A stretch of DNA of 64,000 bases, taken from Nannocystis punicea. Lineage in GTDB: Bacteria; Myxococcota_A; Polyangia; Nannocystales; Nannocystaceae. The stretch covers positions 1,922,001 to 1,986,000 of the forward strand of contig NZ_CP114040.1 in the NCBI RefSeq assembly GCF_026965555.1, written 5' to 3'. This document shows, one piece after another, positions 1 to 9,110 of the stretch. The translations under genes were made by a program, and so were the position numbers. Position 1 is the stretch's first letter. Every line of letters begins with the position of its first letter. A model generated the notes under the pieces. It did no database searches, was not told the origin of the DNA, and saw only the letters and a program-made list of their open reading frames with translations.

Positions 1-1
1 G

Positions 2-181
2 GCCGCGCTGCCCGAGGCGCAGCGCCAGCTCATCCTGCTCAAGCAGCTCGGCGAGCTCAGCTACCGCGAGATCGCCGGCCTCATGGGGGTCGCCGAGGGG
101 ACCATCAAATCGCGGCTGCACGCCGCCACCCAGGCGTTCCGCCGCCTGCTGACCGACGGAGGCTCCGCCGATGAATTGTGA
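2..181 (+). CDS. ECF RNA polymerase sigma factor, C-terminal part (5' end outside window)
   Basis: The visible 59 residues are the region 4 helix-turn-helix of an extracytoplasmic-function sigma factor. They contain a LPEAQRQLILL start and the YREIAGLMGVAEGTIKSRLH recognition helix that contacts the -35 element. The reading frame is open from the window edge and stops at 179-181. The stop overlaps the next gene's ATG by 11 bp, the translational coupling usual for a sigma factor and its anti-sigma partner. The N-terminal core-binding region 2 lies upstream of the window. Family assignment is secure; the regulon is unknown. Confidence 0.9.
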   Translation, partial: AALPEAQRQLILLKQLGELSYREIAGLMGVAEGTIKSRLHAATQAFRRLLTDGGSADEL

Positions 182-593
182 AGAGTGCGACGCGTCGCTG
201 ATCGACTACGCCTACGACGAGCTGGCGCCCGAGCCGCGCCGCGCGGTGACGCGGCACCTGGCCGATTGTGCAGGTTGCGCCGTGGCCTACTGCCGCCTGC
301 GCGCCGACCTCGACGGGGCGCTGCAGGCCGCCCACGAGGCGCCGCCGGTCGCGGTGCGCCAGCGCCTGCGCGCCGAGGTCGAACGCGAATTCCGCCCGAG
401 CTGGTGGCGGCGCGGCCTGGCGCTGGTGCGCCGCCCGGTGCCGGCCTACGCGCTGGTGGCGGCGCTGGCGATCCCGGCGGCGCTGTGGCTGGTGCGCGAG
501 TCGGGGCGCGACGACCCGGCGGCGGCGACTTCGCCGCGGGTCCGCGGATACGACGCCGCCGCGCCGCCGCTGATCCACCGGCCGATCCTCTGA
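171..593 (+). CDS. Zinc-finger anti-sigma factor, single-pass membrane protein
   Basis: This 140-residue protein probably holds the preceding ECF sigma factor inactive at the inner membrane. The N-terminus has the zinc anti-sigma pattern, His29-x3-Cys33-x2-Cys36, with further cysteines at 3 and 6. A hydrophobic stretch at about 91-108 is a likely transmembrane helix. Only a short tail of about 30 residues follows it, so there is little periplasmic sensor domain. The gene overlaps the sigma gene by 11 bp, which fixes the ATG at 171. Which signal releases the sigma factor cannot be told from sequence. Confidence 0.85.
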   Translation: MNCEECDASLIDYAYDELAPEPRRAVTRHLADCAGCAVAYCRLRADLDGALQAAHEAPPVAVRQRLRAEVEREFRPSWWRRGLALVRRPVPAYALVAALAIPAALWLVRESGRDDPAAATSPRVRGYDAAAPPLIHRPIL

Positions 594-653
594 TGATCGC
601 TGATTTCTCGAGCCCGATCTCGTTGTGAACACCTGACCCTGGAGACATGTAAA

Positions 654-1916
654 ATGCGCAAGACGCTCTCGCTGCTCACCCTGGCCCTGTTCGCCTGCGA
701 CCCCGCGACTGACGACGCCGCCGCGGCGAACGAGGAGGCCAACGTCGACGTGCCGGTGCTGGCGGAGGCCCCGACTTCGGCGCCGGCGGAGGCGAAGACG
801 CCGGCGAAGCACCGGACCGAGGCGATGCCCGACGCGGAGAAGGCGTTCGCCAGGGCGCGTCAGCTGATCGCCGAGCACTACGTCGATACGTCGATCGAGC
901 CGGCCGTCCTCTACACCGGCGCCGTCGAGGGCATGCTGGCGCGGCTCGGGCAGCCCGCGGCCTACCCGATCAACGAGCTGATGTCGCCGCGCGAGTTGTC
1001 CGAGCTGCTGCACGACACCGGCGGGACGATCGTCGGCGTCGGCGTGATGATCGAGCAGGTCGCCGGGATCCTGGTCATCCGCGACGTCATCTCCGGCGGG
1101 CCGGCGGCGACGGCGGGGCTGCAGCGCGGCGACCGGATCCTCGAGATCGACGGCGTGCGCGTGAAGGGCAAGCCGATGGTCGAGATCGTCGACAAGATCC
1201 GCGGCGTCGCCGGGACCGGCGTCGATATGTTCGTCCAGCGCGACACCGAGGAGTGGCACGAGAAGCTGGTGCGCCAGACCGTGGCGATCTCGAACGTCGA
1301 GTCGAAGCTCCTCGGCGACAAGCTCGGCTACCTGCGCCTGCGCGGGTTCGCCGAGACGACGCCGGCCGAGTTCGACGCCGCCGTCGCGGCGCTGCAGACC
1401 CAGGGCGCCGAGGCGCTGGTGCTCGACCTGCGCGCGTGCCCGGGCGGCCTGCTCGACGCGGCGATCGCGGTCACCGGCTCGCTGCTGCGCGACGGCCAGG
1501 CGATCGTGACCACGACCGGGCGCGACGAGCCGGGCAAGGCCGCGGTGGCGAAGGGCGACGGGCGCTGGAAGGACCTGCCGCTGGTGGCGCTGATCGGCCC
1601 CGATACGGCCTCGGGCGCGGAGATCCTGGCCGACGCGCTGGCGACCCACAAGCGCGCGACGCTGATCGGCGCGCCGACGTTCGGCAAGGGCACGATCGAG
1701 AGCATCCACGAGCTCGGCAACGGCTGGGCGATCAAGCTCAGCACCGGCCGCTTCGTCGGCGCCGGCGGCGAGCCGCTGCCCGGCCGCGGGGTCAAGCCCC
1801 ACCTGCCGGTGCCCGTCGCCGCCGACGCCCAGCCCGATCCGCTCGAGGCGGTGCCCGCCGAGGCCGACGCGGCCCTGGCGGTGGCGAAGACCTGGCTCGA
1901 AGACCAGGCGAACTGA
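654..1916 (+). CDS. S41-family (C-terminal processing) peptidase, lipoprotein with PDZ domain
   Basis: This 420-residue periplasmic serine protease is of the CtpA/Tsp type. The N-terminus is a lipoprotein signal ending in LALFAC, so it is likely membrane anchored after an Ala/Glu-rich linker (about 22-60). A PDZ domain with a GDRILEIDG core spans roughly 120-200. The catalytic S41 domain has Ser320 in TASGAE and Lys345 in FGKG. Their 25-residue spacing is the expected Ser-Lys dyad geometry. GGAG at 641-644 lies nine bases before the ATG. A hairpin follows at 1932-1980. The substrate is unknown. Confidence 0.9.
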   Translation: MRKTLSLLTLALFACDPATDDAAAANEEANVDVPVLAEAPTSAPAEAKTPAKHRTEAMPDAEKAFARARQLIAEHYVDTSIEPAVLYTGAVEGMLARLGQPAAYPINELMSPRELSELLHDTGGTIVGVGVMIEQVAGILVIRDVISGGPAATAGLQRGDRILEIDGVRVKGKPMVEIVDKIRGVAGTGVDMFVQRDTEEWHEKLVRQTVAISNVESKLLGDKLGYLRLRGFAETTPAEFDAAVAALQTQGAEALVLDLRACPGGLLDAAIAVTGSLLRDGQAIVTTTGRDEPGKAAVAKGDGRWKDLPLVALIGPDTASGAEILADALATHKRATLIGAPTFGKGTIESIHELGNGWAIKLSTGRFVGAGGEPLPGRGVKPHLPVPVAADAQPDPLEAVPAEADAALAVAKTWLEDQAN

Positions 1917-1931
1917 GGCTGTCCTACTGAA

Positions 1932-1984
1932 CATGTCGTGAAGATCATGCTCGAGAGGGCATGCTCTTTTCGCCATGTTCCATG
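1932..1984. terminator. Hairpin between convergent genes, built from 14-bp CATG repeats
   Basis: CATG occurs at 1932, 1946, 1960 and 1974, exactly every 14 bp. The inner pair forms a 7-bp stem (CATGCTC with GGGCATG, loop GAGA) followed by CTCTTTT. An outer AACATG/CATGTT pair extends it. It lies just after the S41 stop and before the end of the convergent kinase gene, so it probably terminates transcription. The same architecture recurs after the DNA ligase gene (39151). Confidence 0.6.
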
Positions 1985-2048
1985 ATTCAGGTACGACTCG
2001 CCGGCGGTCGCTCGCGGCCGAGCGGCGCTGGCGGGTCGGATCGAGGAG

Positions 2049-5000
2049 CTACTCGCTGGCGCTCTCGCGGGCGAGCGCGTGGAGCTCGGGGCGGGCGCGG
2101 ACGACGTCGCCGACGAGCAGCGGCATCTCGCTCTCGGCGAGCGCCCGGTCGATCGCGTCGCGGGCCTGCGCGGGGTCGCCGGCCGCGGCGGCGAGCGACG
2201 CGAGGTCGAGCCACAGCAGCCAGCGCTCCGCGGCTTGCGGCGTGTCCGGGGCGAGGTCGGCGGCGAGGCTCAGCGCGCGCTCGAGATCGGCGCGGGCGTG
2301 CGTCGGTTCGCCGGCCCGCAGGTACGCGCGGGCGCGCCAGGTCAGCAGGTCGCAGGCGCGGGCGCGGCTGTCGGGCGGCTGGGCCGGGCGCAGCCACGGC
2401 TCGGCGTCGAAGCTGCCGAGCACGGCGAGGAGCGCGTCTCGGGCCCGCGGGTCGGCGAGGTGGTTGAGGGCGGTGTTGCGCCACAGCGCGTGGTTGGCCG
2501 CGAGGTAGCGCTCCGGGTCGAGCTCGCGCAGCAACGGGCCGAGCAGCTCGGGCTGCGCGCGCAGGGAGGTCCGCAGCGCCGGCTCGACGGGTCCGGGGGC
2601 GGCGAGCAGCGCCGCGAGCAGCGTGCGCGCCTCGGCGACGCGACCGACCTGCAGCAGCGCGTGGGCCCGCCAGACCTGCTCGGGCGGCGCGAGCGGGCCG
2701 AGCTGCTCGAAGCTCGCCAGCGCCTCGACCGGGTCGCCGCGGACGAGCGCGCTCGTCAGGCTCGCGCGCGCCGGGTCGGCCGGCGCTTCGTCCACGGCCT
2801 CGAAGCCGCGCAGGGTCACGCGGTGCACCTCGCCGGTCAGCCACGACGACTCCTCGTTGTGCGTGCGCAGGACCAGGCGATGGCGGCCCGCGGGCAGGAG
2901 CTCGCCCGCCAGTGGTTCGCGCAGGGTGCGGGAGGTGCCGTCGGGGAGCGTCAGCTCGCACGCGACCTCGCCGAGGGCCGGGATCACCGACACACGCATG
3001 GTCAGGCGGGTGCTGACTGCCGTGCTGCGCGGCGCGAGCGGAGGCTGCTGGAAGTCGCTCAGGCGCCGATCGCCGAGGCCGCACATGAACACCCGCGCGA
3101 CCTCGACGCCGCCGCGGCTGGTGCCCATCGTGTGCGCGCCGAGCCACACCGTCGGCGTGCCGGTCGCCGCGTCGTCCTCCGGGACCAGCGCGATCTCGAG
3201 GCCGCTGCCCCACTCGGTCTCGTGGACGGTGAGGTCGGCGGCGAGCTCGATCATCTCGCCCTTCCATGCGACCGGCAGCCGCGCGAGCGAGCCTTCGGTG
3301 TCGGTGGCGATCGCCAGGCTGCGCGCGCCGGGGCGGTGGCGCAGGCCGAGCGGTTGGTCGAGGGTCCACGCGGGGGCGAGCGGGCGGTCGAAGTCGAGGT
3401 CGACGCGCTCGCGGCCGACGGCGACGAGCGGGGCCCAGCGCTGCGCCAGCGCCCGGCGGACGTCGCCGCCCTGCGCGGGCAGGCGCTGCAGCTCAGCCAG
3501 GGTCTGCTGCGCGCCCTCATAGTCGCCGAGGCGCAGCTGGGTCCGCATCGCCCCCTGCAGCGCGTCGGCGGCGAGCTCGGGCGACTGGGCGGCGTTGCTG
3601 TACAGCGCCAGGGCCTCGCGTTCGCGGCCGGAGCGCTCGCGCAGCACCGCGGCGGTGTAGTACGCGGCGGCGCGCGAGCCGGGCCGCGAGGCGCGGGGGC
3701 CGAGGTCGGCGAATTCGCTGGCCGCGTCGTCGCGCAGGCCGAGGCCCTGCAGGGTCTTGGCGTGGCGCCACGTGCGGTTCCAGGCCGGGTCGTCGAGCCC
3801 CGGCTCGTCCGGCGGGGCGGGCGGGTCGGGGAGCGGCGCGAGCGTCTCGTCGCCGGCGCCGACGACCCACAACCGCGTGCCGCCCCCCGACTCGGCGACG
3901 TTGGCGATCAGCTCGTCGGCGGGGTCGTCGTCGAGCTGGGCGAACGCGAGGACCTGCAGCGCGCCGAGCAGCACCGGCGTGAACTCGCCGTCCTCCTCTT
4001 GCAGGTACAACAGGGTGTGCGTGCGGCCGTCTCGCGCGAACTCGAGGGCGATGTCGTCGCGGCCGTCGCCGTTGGCGTCGCCGACCTTCGGCGGCCACGA
4101 GTCGAAGCGGAAGGCCCCGGCCGGCAGCGGGTGCGCGAGCTGGTCGCGCCGGACCAGGCGGTCACCCTCCTGGGCGTAGATGTACACGCCGGCGGGGTCG
4201 CCGTACGGGCGGTCGGGCGGGAACACCAGAGCGCTGGCGTCGGCGTGCGCGTTGTGGGCGACCATCCGCGGCGCGCCGCCTGGGCCGCGCAGCGGCGTGA
4301 TGCCGAGGACCATGCCGAGCTTGTCGCGGGCGACGGTCCGCAGCGTCTGCGTCGCGCCATCGAGCCGGAGCAGGCGGACGTCGTAGGCGCGCCAGCTGCT
4401 GAAGCTCGCCGCGAGCTCGAGCCGACCGTCGCCGTCGAGGTCGACCGGGGCGAGCCCGCTCGGGATCGATTCGAGGGTGTCGGTGGCAGAGTAGACGACG
4501 CGGCGCTCCCACCGGCCGTCGGCCCCCGGGGTCAGCGTGATCAGCTCGCGCCCGGCACCTGTCCCGAGGTACAGCTCGCGGACGCCGTCGCCGTCGAGGT
4601 CGGCGGCGGTCATGGCGGTGGGGATGTTGTCTTCCCAGGTCAGCAAGGGCACAAGGCCGTCCGGGTCGGCGCGGTAGAGCGTGGTGGGATCATCGCTGGC
4701 GCGGCTGCGGCCGACGGCGAACAGCGGCTCGCCCGGGGCGACCTGGAGCGTCTTGGTGCCCGCCGGGGCCGGCAGGGCGCGCAGCGGCGGCAGACCGGGG
4801 GCGCGCGCGGCGATGTGGATAACCTGGGGGTCGTCGTGCAGCGACGTCAGCACCACGCGCTCGGCCTCGACGTACACGCGCTCGACGTCGCGGTAGGTCG
4901 TCGCGCTGGCGCCGACGAGCGCGCCGGCCAAAGCACGCACGCTGGCCGGCCCGCCGTGGGTCAGCTCGGCGCGCGCGGCCGCGAAGTCGCGCCGGCCCAA

Positions 5001-6578
5001 CGCGACGTCGCGGCGCAGCGGCGCGAGCTCCGGCGCGGCGCCCGGGTGCTCGCGGTCGAGCTGGCGGAACAGGCTGGCGAGCGCGTCCCACTCGAGCCGC
5101 GCGCGGAACAGCTGCGCCAGGCCGACGAGCGCCGCGAGCTGCTCGTCGGGCGCGACTGCCCGCACGTAGGCGGACGCGAAGGCGGTGCGCGCGGCGTCGC
5201 CGTCGCCGTCGTCGCGCCGGCGCACCGCCTCGTGCAGCCACGCCCGCGCGAGCGCCGGGGTGCCGTCGTGGCGCGGGTCGGCGACGAACGCCTCGAACGC
5301 GCGCGCGGTCGCGGCCGAATCACCGGCGGCCCGCGCCTCGGCGATCCGCGCCTCGGTCGCCGCCAGCGAGCGATCGGCGGCCTGCTCGACCTCGCGGCGC
5401 AGCCACTGCTCGCGCAGCTCGACCGCCAGCAGCACGAACAGCACCGACGCGAGCGCGCTGGCGAGGGCGAGGCCGGCGACGCGGAGCCGCTGGCGTCGCG
5501 CCGCCAGCGGGTCGCTGGCGAGGCGGTCGAGCAGCTCGCCCATCGTCGGGAAGCGGTCCTCGGGGCGCCGCGACAGGCCGCGGCGGAGCACCGCCCACAG
5601 CCACGGCGGCACGCGTTCGCCCGGCTCGCGCAGGGCGCCGGCGAGGACCGCCTGGTGCAGCTCGGCGAAGCTGTCGCCGGCGAACGGCCGCGCGTCGCAC
5701 AGCGCCTCGTAGAGCGCGGCGCAGAAGCTGAACTGGTCGGAGCGCGGGTCGGCGAGGCGGTCGGCGAATTGCTCGGGGGACATGTACGCCGGCGTCCCGA
5801 GGATCACGCCGGCCGCGGTCAGCCGCACCTGGGTGCCGCGCAGGTCGGTGGTGTCGTCGGGCGTGGGCTCGTCGTCGAGGTCGCCCCAGGTGACCAGGCC
5901 GAAGTCGACCACCCGCGCGCGGCCGTCGTCGCCGACCAGCACGTTCTCGGGCTTGAAGTCGCGGTGGACCAGGCCCTGCGCGTGCGCGGCGGCGAGGCCA
6001 CGACCTGACTGGACATACATGTCCAAAAGTTCACGCTGCGATCCGCCGCCGGCCCGCCAGCGGGCCGTCCACGCGCGCAGGGTGCTGCCCGCCACGTACT
6101 CCATGGCGATGAAGATCCGCCCGGCCGACGCGCTGACCTCGAACAGCTGGACGACGTTGGGGTGGGACAGCTGGGCCAGCGCCTTGGCCTCGTGGAGGAT
6201 CCGCCCGTGGGCGTTGCTGCCGCGCGAGTCGGTGCGGACGCGCTTGATCGCCACGCGGCGGTCGAGCAGCTCGTCGTAGGCGACGTAGACGACGCCCATC
6301 CCGCCCTCGCCGAGCACGCGCAGCAGCCGGTAGCGCCCCAGCCGATCCTCGGGCGCGTCGGCCTCGGCGGTGCGGACCCGATCCAGCCGGGTGTGCCGCG
6401 CCAGGTCGTCGTGCGTCGCCTCGAGGGTCTCCGCCGGCGTCGACGAGGGCGGCGGCGACGACACGCCGGCCCCGCTCTGTTCGACGGTGATCGCGGTCGC
6501 CCTGGCGCTCCGCGCCTGCGTCTCGGAGACCGACACGCCGCCAGTATGCCAGCCTCGGTTGTGGTTCTCGGACGACAT
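2049..6578 (-). CDS. Ser/Thr protein kinase with transmembrane helix, TPR region and FG-GAP/VCBS repeats
   Basis: This is a 1509-residue Hanks-type kinase. The cytoplasmic kinase domain (about 80-345) has the Gly loop GEGGMG at 90-95, Lys112, HRD with Asp207 and DFG at 225-227, so it should be active. A transmembrane helix follows near 362-382. The large extracellular part starts with TPR-like helices. Calcium-binding-like FG-GAP/VCBS repeats follow (DLDGDGVREL, DLDGDGRLEL, DANGDGRDDI), and the C-terminal part is again TPR-like helices. Sensor kinases built this way are typical of myxobacteria. The ATG chosen lies 214 bp after the MscS-like gene's end. The ligand and substrates are unknown. 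Confidence 0.92.
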   Translation of the reverse strand: MSSENHNRGWHTGGVSVSETQARSARATAITVEQSGAGVSSPPPSSTPAETLEATHDDLARHTRLDRVRTAEADAPEDRLGRYRLLRVLGEGGMGVVYVAYDELLDRRVAIKRVRTDSRGSNAHGRILHEAKALAQLSHPNVVQLFEVSASAGRIFIAMEYVAGSTLRAWTARWRAGGGSQRELLDMYVQSGRGLAAAHAQGLVHRDFKPENVLVGDDGRARVVDFGLVTWGDLDDEPTPDDTTDLRGTQVRLTAAGVILGTPAYMSPEQFADRLADPRSDQFSFCAALYEALCDARPFAGDSFAELHQAVLAGALREPGERVPPWLWAVLRRGLSRRPEDRFPTMGELLDRLASDPLAARRQRLRVAGLALASALASVLFVLLAVELREQWLRREVEQAADRSLAATEARIAEARAAGDSAATARAFEAFVADPRHDGTPALARAWLHEAVRRRDDGDGDAARTAFASAYVRAVAPDEQLAALVGLAQLFRARLEWDALASLFRQLDREHPGAAPELAPLRRDVALGRRDFAAARAELTHGGPASVRALAGALVGASATTYRDVERVYVEAERVVLTSLHDDPQVIHIAARAPGLPPLRALPAPAGTKTLQVAPGEPLFAVGRSRASDDPTTLYRADPDGLVPLLTWEDNIPTAMTAADLDGDGVRELYLGTGAGRELITLTPGADGRWERRVVYSATDTLESIPSGLAPVDLDGDGRLELAASFSSWRAYDVRLLRLDGATQTLRTVARDKLGMVLGITPLRGPGGAPRMVAHNAHADASALVFPPDRPYGDPAGVYIYAQEGDRLVRRDQLAHPLPAGAFRFDSWPPKVGDANGDGRDDIALEFARDGRTHTLLYLQEEDGEFTPVLLGALQVLAFAQLDDDPADELIANVAESGGGTRLWVVGAGDETLAPLPDPPAPPDEPGLDDPAWNRTWRHAKTLQGLGLRDDAASEFADLGPRASRPGSRAAAYYTAAVLRERSGREREALALYSNAAQSPELAADALQGAMRTQLRLGDYEGAQQTLAELQRLPAQGGDVRRALAQRWAPLVAVGRERVDLDFDRPLAPAWTLDQPLGLRHRPGARSLAIATDTEGSLARLPVAWKGEMIELAADLTVHETEWGSGLEIALVPEDDAATGTPTVWLGAHTMGTSRGGVEVARVFMCGLGDRRLSDFQQPPLAPRSTAVSTRLTMRVSVIPALGEVACELTLPDGTSRTLREPLAGELLPAGRHRLVLRTHNEESSWLTGEVHRVTLRGFEAVDEAPADPARASLTSALVRGDPVEALASFEQLGPLAPPEQVWRAHALLQVGRVAEARTLLAALLAAPGPVEPALRTSLRAQPELLGPLLRELDPERYLAANHALWRNTALNHLADPRARDALLAVLGSFDAEPWLRPAQPPDSRARACDLLTWRARAYLRAGEPTHARADLERALSLAADLAPDTPQAAERWLLWLDLASLAAAAGDPAQARDAIDRALAESEMPLLVGDVVRARPELHALARESASE

Positions 6579-6792
6579 CGTACCTCTTCATCCCGGGTAA
6601 AATCCGATGGCACTTCGGCGCGATCCCTCGGCCAGCGACCTCTGCCGCAGGCGCGTGCCGTCGCCAGGCCGCCGCGACGTCGCGGCACCCATCGTGTCCA
6701 TCTCGACTGCGCCGCCGGGCGGCGCTGGTTGCGAATGTTTTTCGCGGGGACGCGCGCTCGGCGTCGCGTGAATTCTCGACCTGTCCGAGAGG

Positions 6793-7638
6793 TCAGGTCT
6801 CGTCGGCCGGCCGGTTGTCCAGGTCGGCGCGGGCCTTGGCGCCGAGGCGCGACAGGCCGATGTTGTGATCGAGGAGCACCTTGCAGGGCACCGCGACCTC
6901 GCCGTCGGCGGTCTTGAGGACCACGCACACGCCGAAGTAGCGGATGACCACGCCCTCGACGTCGCCGACGCGGATGGTGTCGCCCGGGCGGGCCAGGCGG
7001 CTGAGGAAGTGGCCGGCGACGAGGTTGTGGAACGAATGGCGCGAGCCGAGGGCGAACGCCAGGGCGATCGCGGCCGCGGTGATCGACGCGAGGACGATCA
7101 GCAGGGTCTCGACCAGCGCGGTCTCGAGGCCGGCCTGATCGCTGGCGACGATCACCGCCACGGTCATCACGCCGTAGTAGGCGAGGTTGCCGAGCAGCTC
7201 GGGGCGGTCGACGTCGCCGCGCCGCTGACCGAAGCCGACGGCGGCGCGCCGGACCACCCCGGCGATGCCGGCGCCGACGCACAGCACGAGGCCGGCGGCG
7301 GCCAGGCGCGGCAAGAAGGCGATCAGCGCCGCGGCGCCCTGCGACAGCGCCTCGAGGCCGAGGATGTCGGCCGCGGCGGCGCCGGTGGCGAGCAGACCGG
7401 CGGCCCACACGAGCCCGCCGACGAGGTGCGACACGCCCTTGCGGACCCCGATCGCGTACAGGAGTCGCGCCGCACCGGCGCGCTCGGCGAGCGCGTCGAG
7501 GCCGGTCTTCTCGATGGCCCAGCGCGCCGTCCTGCTGGCGATCGACGACGCGATCAAGCCGCCGATCACGACGGCGACGAACAGCGCTGCGGTCGGGAGC
7601 AGCCGGCTGACCTCTTGTGCAAGATCGTTGAACATCAC
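6793..7638 (-). CDS. Small-conductance mechanosensitive channel family (MscS-like) membrane protein
   Basis: This 281-residue inner-membrane protein has about five hydrophobic segments. The first is near residues 13-35, and later ones lie around 75-125 and 145-190. The last contains the Gly/Ala-rich pore-helix pattern of MscS relatives and leads into a beta-domain with RPGDTIRVGDVEGVV, a hallmark of the family. It would open under membrane tension. The ATG overlaps the preceding 87-residue gene by 4 bp. It is the last gene of a four-gene operon that includes an ECF sigma factor, suggesting an envelope or osmotic stress role (inference). Confidence 0.85.
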   Translation of the reverse strand: MMFNDLAQEVSRLLPTAALFVAVVIGGLIASSIASRTARWAIEKTGLDALAERAGAARLLYAIGVRKGVSHLVGGLVWAAGLLATGAAAADILGLEALSQGAAALIAFLPRLAAAGLVLCVGAGIAGVVRRAAVGFGQRRGDVDRPELLGNLAYYGVMTVAVIVASDQAGLETALVETLLIVLASITAAAIALAFALGSRHSFHNLVAGHFLSRLARPGDTIRVGDVEGVVIRYFGVCVVLKTADGEVAVPCKVLLDHNIGLSRLGAKARADLDNRPADET

Positions 7639-7898
7639 TCGTCCTCCTCGTCGTGTGGGTCGTCGTCAGTGGCGGGCGCAGCGGTCAGCAGCGAGCCGGC
7701 GATGTTGCCCGTCTCGACCGCCACCGATGCGAGCAGGGCGACCGCGCTGGGCGGCCTCACGGCCTCGACCGCTGCGACCTGGTCGATCTCGTGTTTGACG
7801 CGGTCGCCGAAGTCGGCCGCGAGCGACACGAGCTCCTCGCGCAGCACCTCGAAGACGCCGTGGATCCAGTCCGACTCAAGCAGGTCCGGTGTCGCCAC
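7635..7898 (-). CDS. Small acidic protein of unknown function in the sigma/MscS operon
   Basis: This 87-residue protein is not recognised. The middle is helical with a moderately hydrophobic Ala/Val stretch (about 50-75), and the tail is highly acidic (DDDPHDEEDE). It overlaps the sigma factor end by 23 bp and the MscS start by 4 bp, so it is co-translated with both. It could be a membrane-proximal regulator of either product, such as an anti-sigma-like protein, but it lacks zinc-finger residues. Function is undetermined. Confidence 0.7.
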   Translation of the reverse strand: MATPDLLESDWIHGVFEVLREELVSLAADFGDRVKHEIDQVAAVEAVRPPSAVALLASVAVETGNIAGSLLTAAPATDDDPHDEEDE

Positions 7899-8505
7899 GA
7901 CGACCTCCCCTCTTCTCGTACTCGCGCTGAAACTCGGCCCTCGCCCGCGTGAGCCGCATCTTCGCCGCCGATTCGCCGATCTCGAGCACCTCGGCGATCT
8001 CCTTGAGCGGCAGCTCCTCGACGAATCGCAGCACCATGATCTCGCGGTAGGGGTAGGCCAGCTCGTCGAGGACGCGCTTGAGCAGGTCGCGCTCGCCGAG
8101 CTGGCCCGTCATCGTCTCGCGGGCGAGCGACACGGGCAGGCCGCTCTCCTCCTCGTAGCGGGCGCGGGCCCGGCTGTCGCGGCGGTGATTGAAGGCCAGG
8201 CGCCGGGCGATGACGCGCAGCCAGCCGCGGAAGCGAGCCCCGTCGCCACAGCTCTCGATGGCCAGGAAGGCGCGGACGAACGCGTCCTGGGCCACGTCCT
8301 CGGCGTCGCTCTGGTTGCCGAGCAAGTGGGCCAGGAGGCGGACCAGCCAGTGCTGGTGGCGATCGACGAGGGTCTCGAACGCCAGCTGCCCGGGGAGGCC
8401 GCGCTGGGCAGCCTCTCGCACCAGCGCGGCGTCATCGGGCTCGGTCGTCATGAACTCGCGCTGGCGTCCGTCGGCGGTCACGATTTCGCCCTCCGCGCGC
8501 GGCAT
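7876..8505 (-). CDS. ECF RNA polymerase sigma factor
   Basis: This 209-residue sigma-70 family factor has region 2 with DAEDVAQDAFVRAFLAI and FRGWLRVIARRLAFNH, and region 4 with LKEIAEVLEIGESAAKMRLTRAR. The start at 8505 is chosen because GGAG sits eight bases upstream and the preceding small gene stops one base before it. A second ATG at 8451 (MTTEPDD) is possible. It heads the part of the operon that encodes the 87-residue protein and the MscS channel. No classical zinc anti-sigma gene is adjacent. Confidence 0.88.
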   Translation of the reverse strand: MPRAEGEIVTADGRQREFMTTEPDDAALVREAAQRGLPGQLAFETLVDRHQHWLVRLLAHLLGNQSDAEDVAQDAFVRAFLAIESCGDGARFRGWLRVIARRLAFNHRRDSRARARYEEESGLPVSLARETMTGQLGERDLLKRVLDELAYPYREIMVLRFVEELPLKEIAEVLEIGESAAKMRLTRARAEFQREYEKRGGRRGDTGPA

Positions 8506-8506
8506 G

Positions 8507-8785
8507 TCAAGCGCTCCGCCTGCCTCCGCGGCGGCCGCGCGATGCTGCGAACCAGCGACGCAGCGCCCCGCCGGGCCTCGCCGCGACGGTACGCGCCGAA
8601 CCGCCGTCGCCCGGCCCGCCGCCCGTCGCGTCGACGGCGAGCGGGGCGCCCGTATCGCCACAGGCGGCGAGCGCGGTTTCGCGCCCCAGGTCGCGTGCGG
8701 CGTCGGGGTCAAGGGCGAGCGTGGAGCTGGGCCCGTCGCCCGGACGCAGAGGGGTGCTCCGCGGCGACGTGAGGTGAATGGACAT
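8507..8785 (-). CDS. Small Arg/Gly/Ala-rich hypothetical protein upstream of the sigma factor
   Basis: This is a 92-residue open frame starting MSIHLTSPRS. Its stop is one base from the sigma factor ATG. A GGAG eight bases before the ATG at 8785 supports translation. The composition is disordered (Gly, Ala, Arg, Asp) with no recognisable domain. It could be a leader or regulatory peptide of the operon. Call strength rests on context and the ribosome binding site only. Confidence 0.45.
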   Translation of the reverse strand: MSIHLTSPRSTPLRPGDGPSSTLALDPDAARDLGRETALAACGDTGAPLAVDATGGGPGDGGSARTVAARPGGALRRWFAASRGRRGGRRSA

Positions 8786-9086
8786 GCTCGGGTCTCCACA
8801 TTTCGAGATGAGCGGCGGTTCGTCGGCGCGAGGGATGGTGCTCGCGCGAGTGATGGCGGTGCGACGGGCGGGCGGACGCGATGCGCGGCCCGCAGGGAAT
8901 TCATGCCGAACGCCGTCGCAGGCCAACGGCCCGCGGGACGTCCTGTCGTGGCTCGACGCGATGCGTCGAGTCCGGGCCTCGCCATTGGCAGGACCGGCGA
9001 TCGATTCGTCGGCGCCGCGGCCGTCTCGGCCGCGGCGGGCGATGATCAGAGTGATCTAAAGAGATTCCACCGGCCGAAGGGACAAC

Positions 9087-9110
9087 AAATGTCCCGAGGG
9101 ACATGTCATT
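9087..9110 (-). terminator. TGTCC-N4-GGACA hairpin after lipoprotein gene
   Basis: TGTCCCGAGGGACA at 9090-9103 is a perfect 5-bp inverted repeat (7 bp counting the flanking A/T pairs). It lies immediately downstream of the stop of the minus-strand gene at 9109. On the minus strand it is followed by TTTGTT, compatible with intrinsic termination. It belongs to the dispersed TGTCC-N4-GGACA family described in the findings. Confidence 0.5.

Noticed and set aside
2079..6008. 1309-codon open frame on the plus strand
   Set aside because: It is antisense to the kinase gene. Arg/Ala/Gly/Val-rich with no motif; long antisense frames are expected at this GC content.
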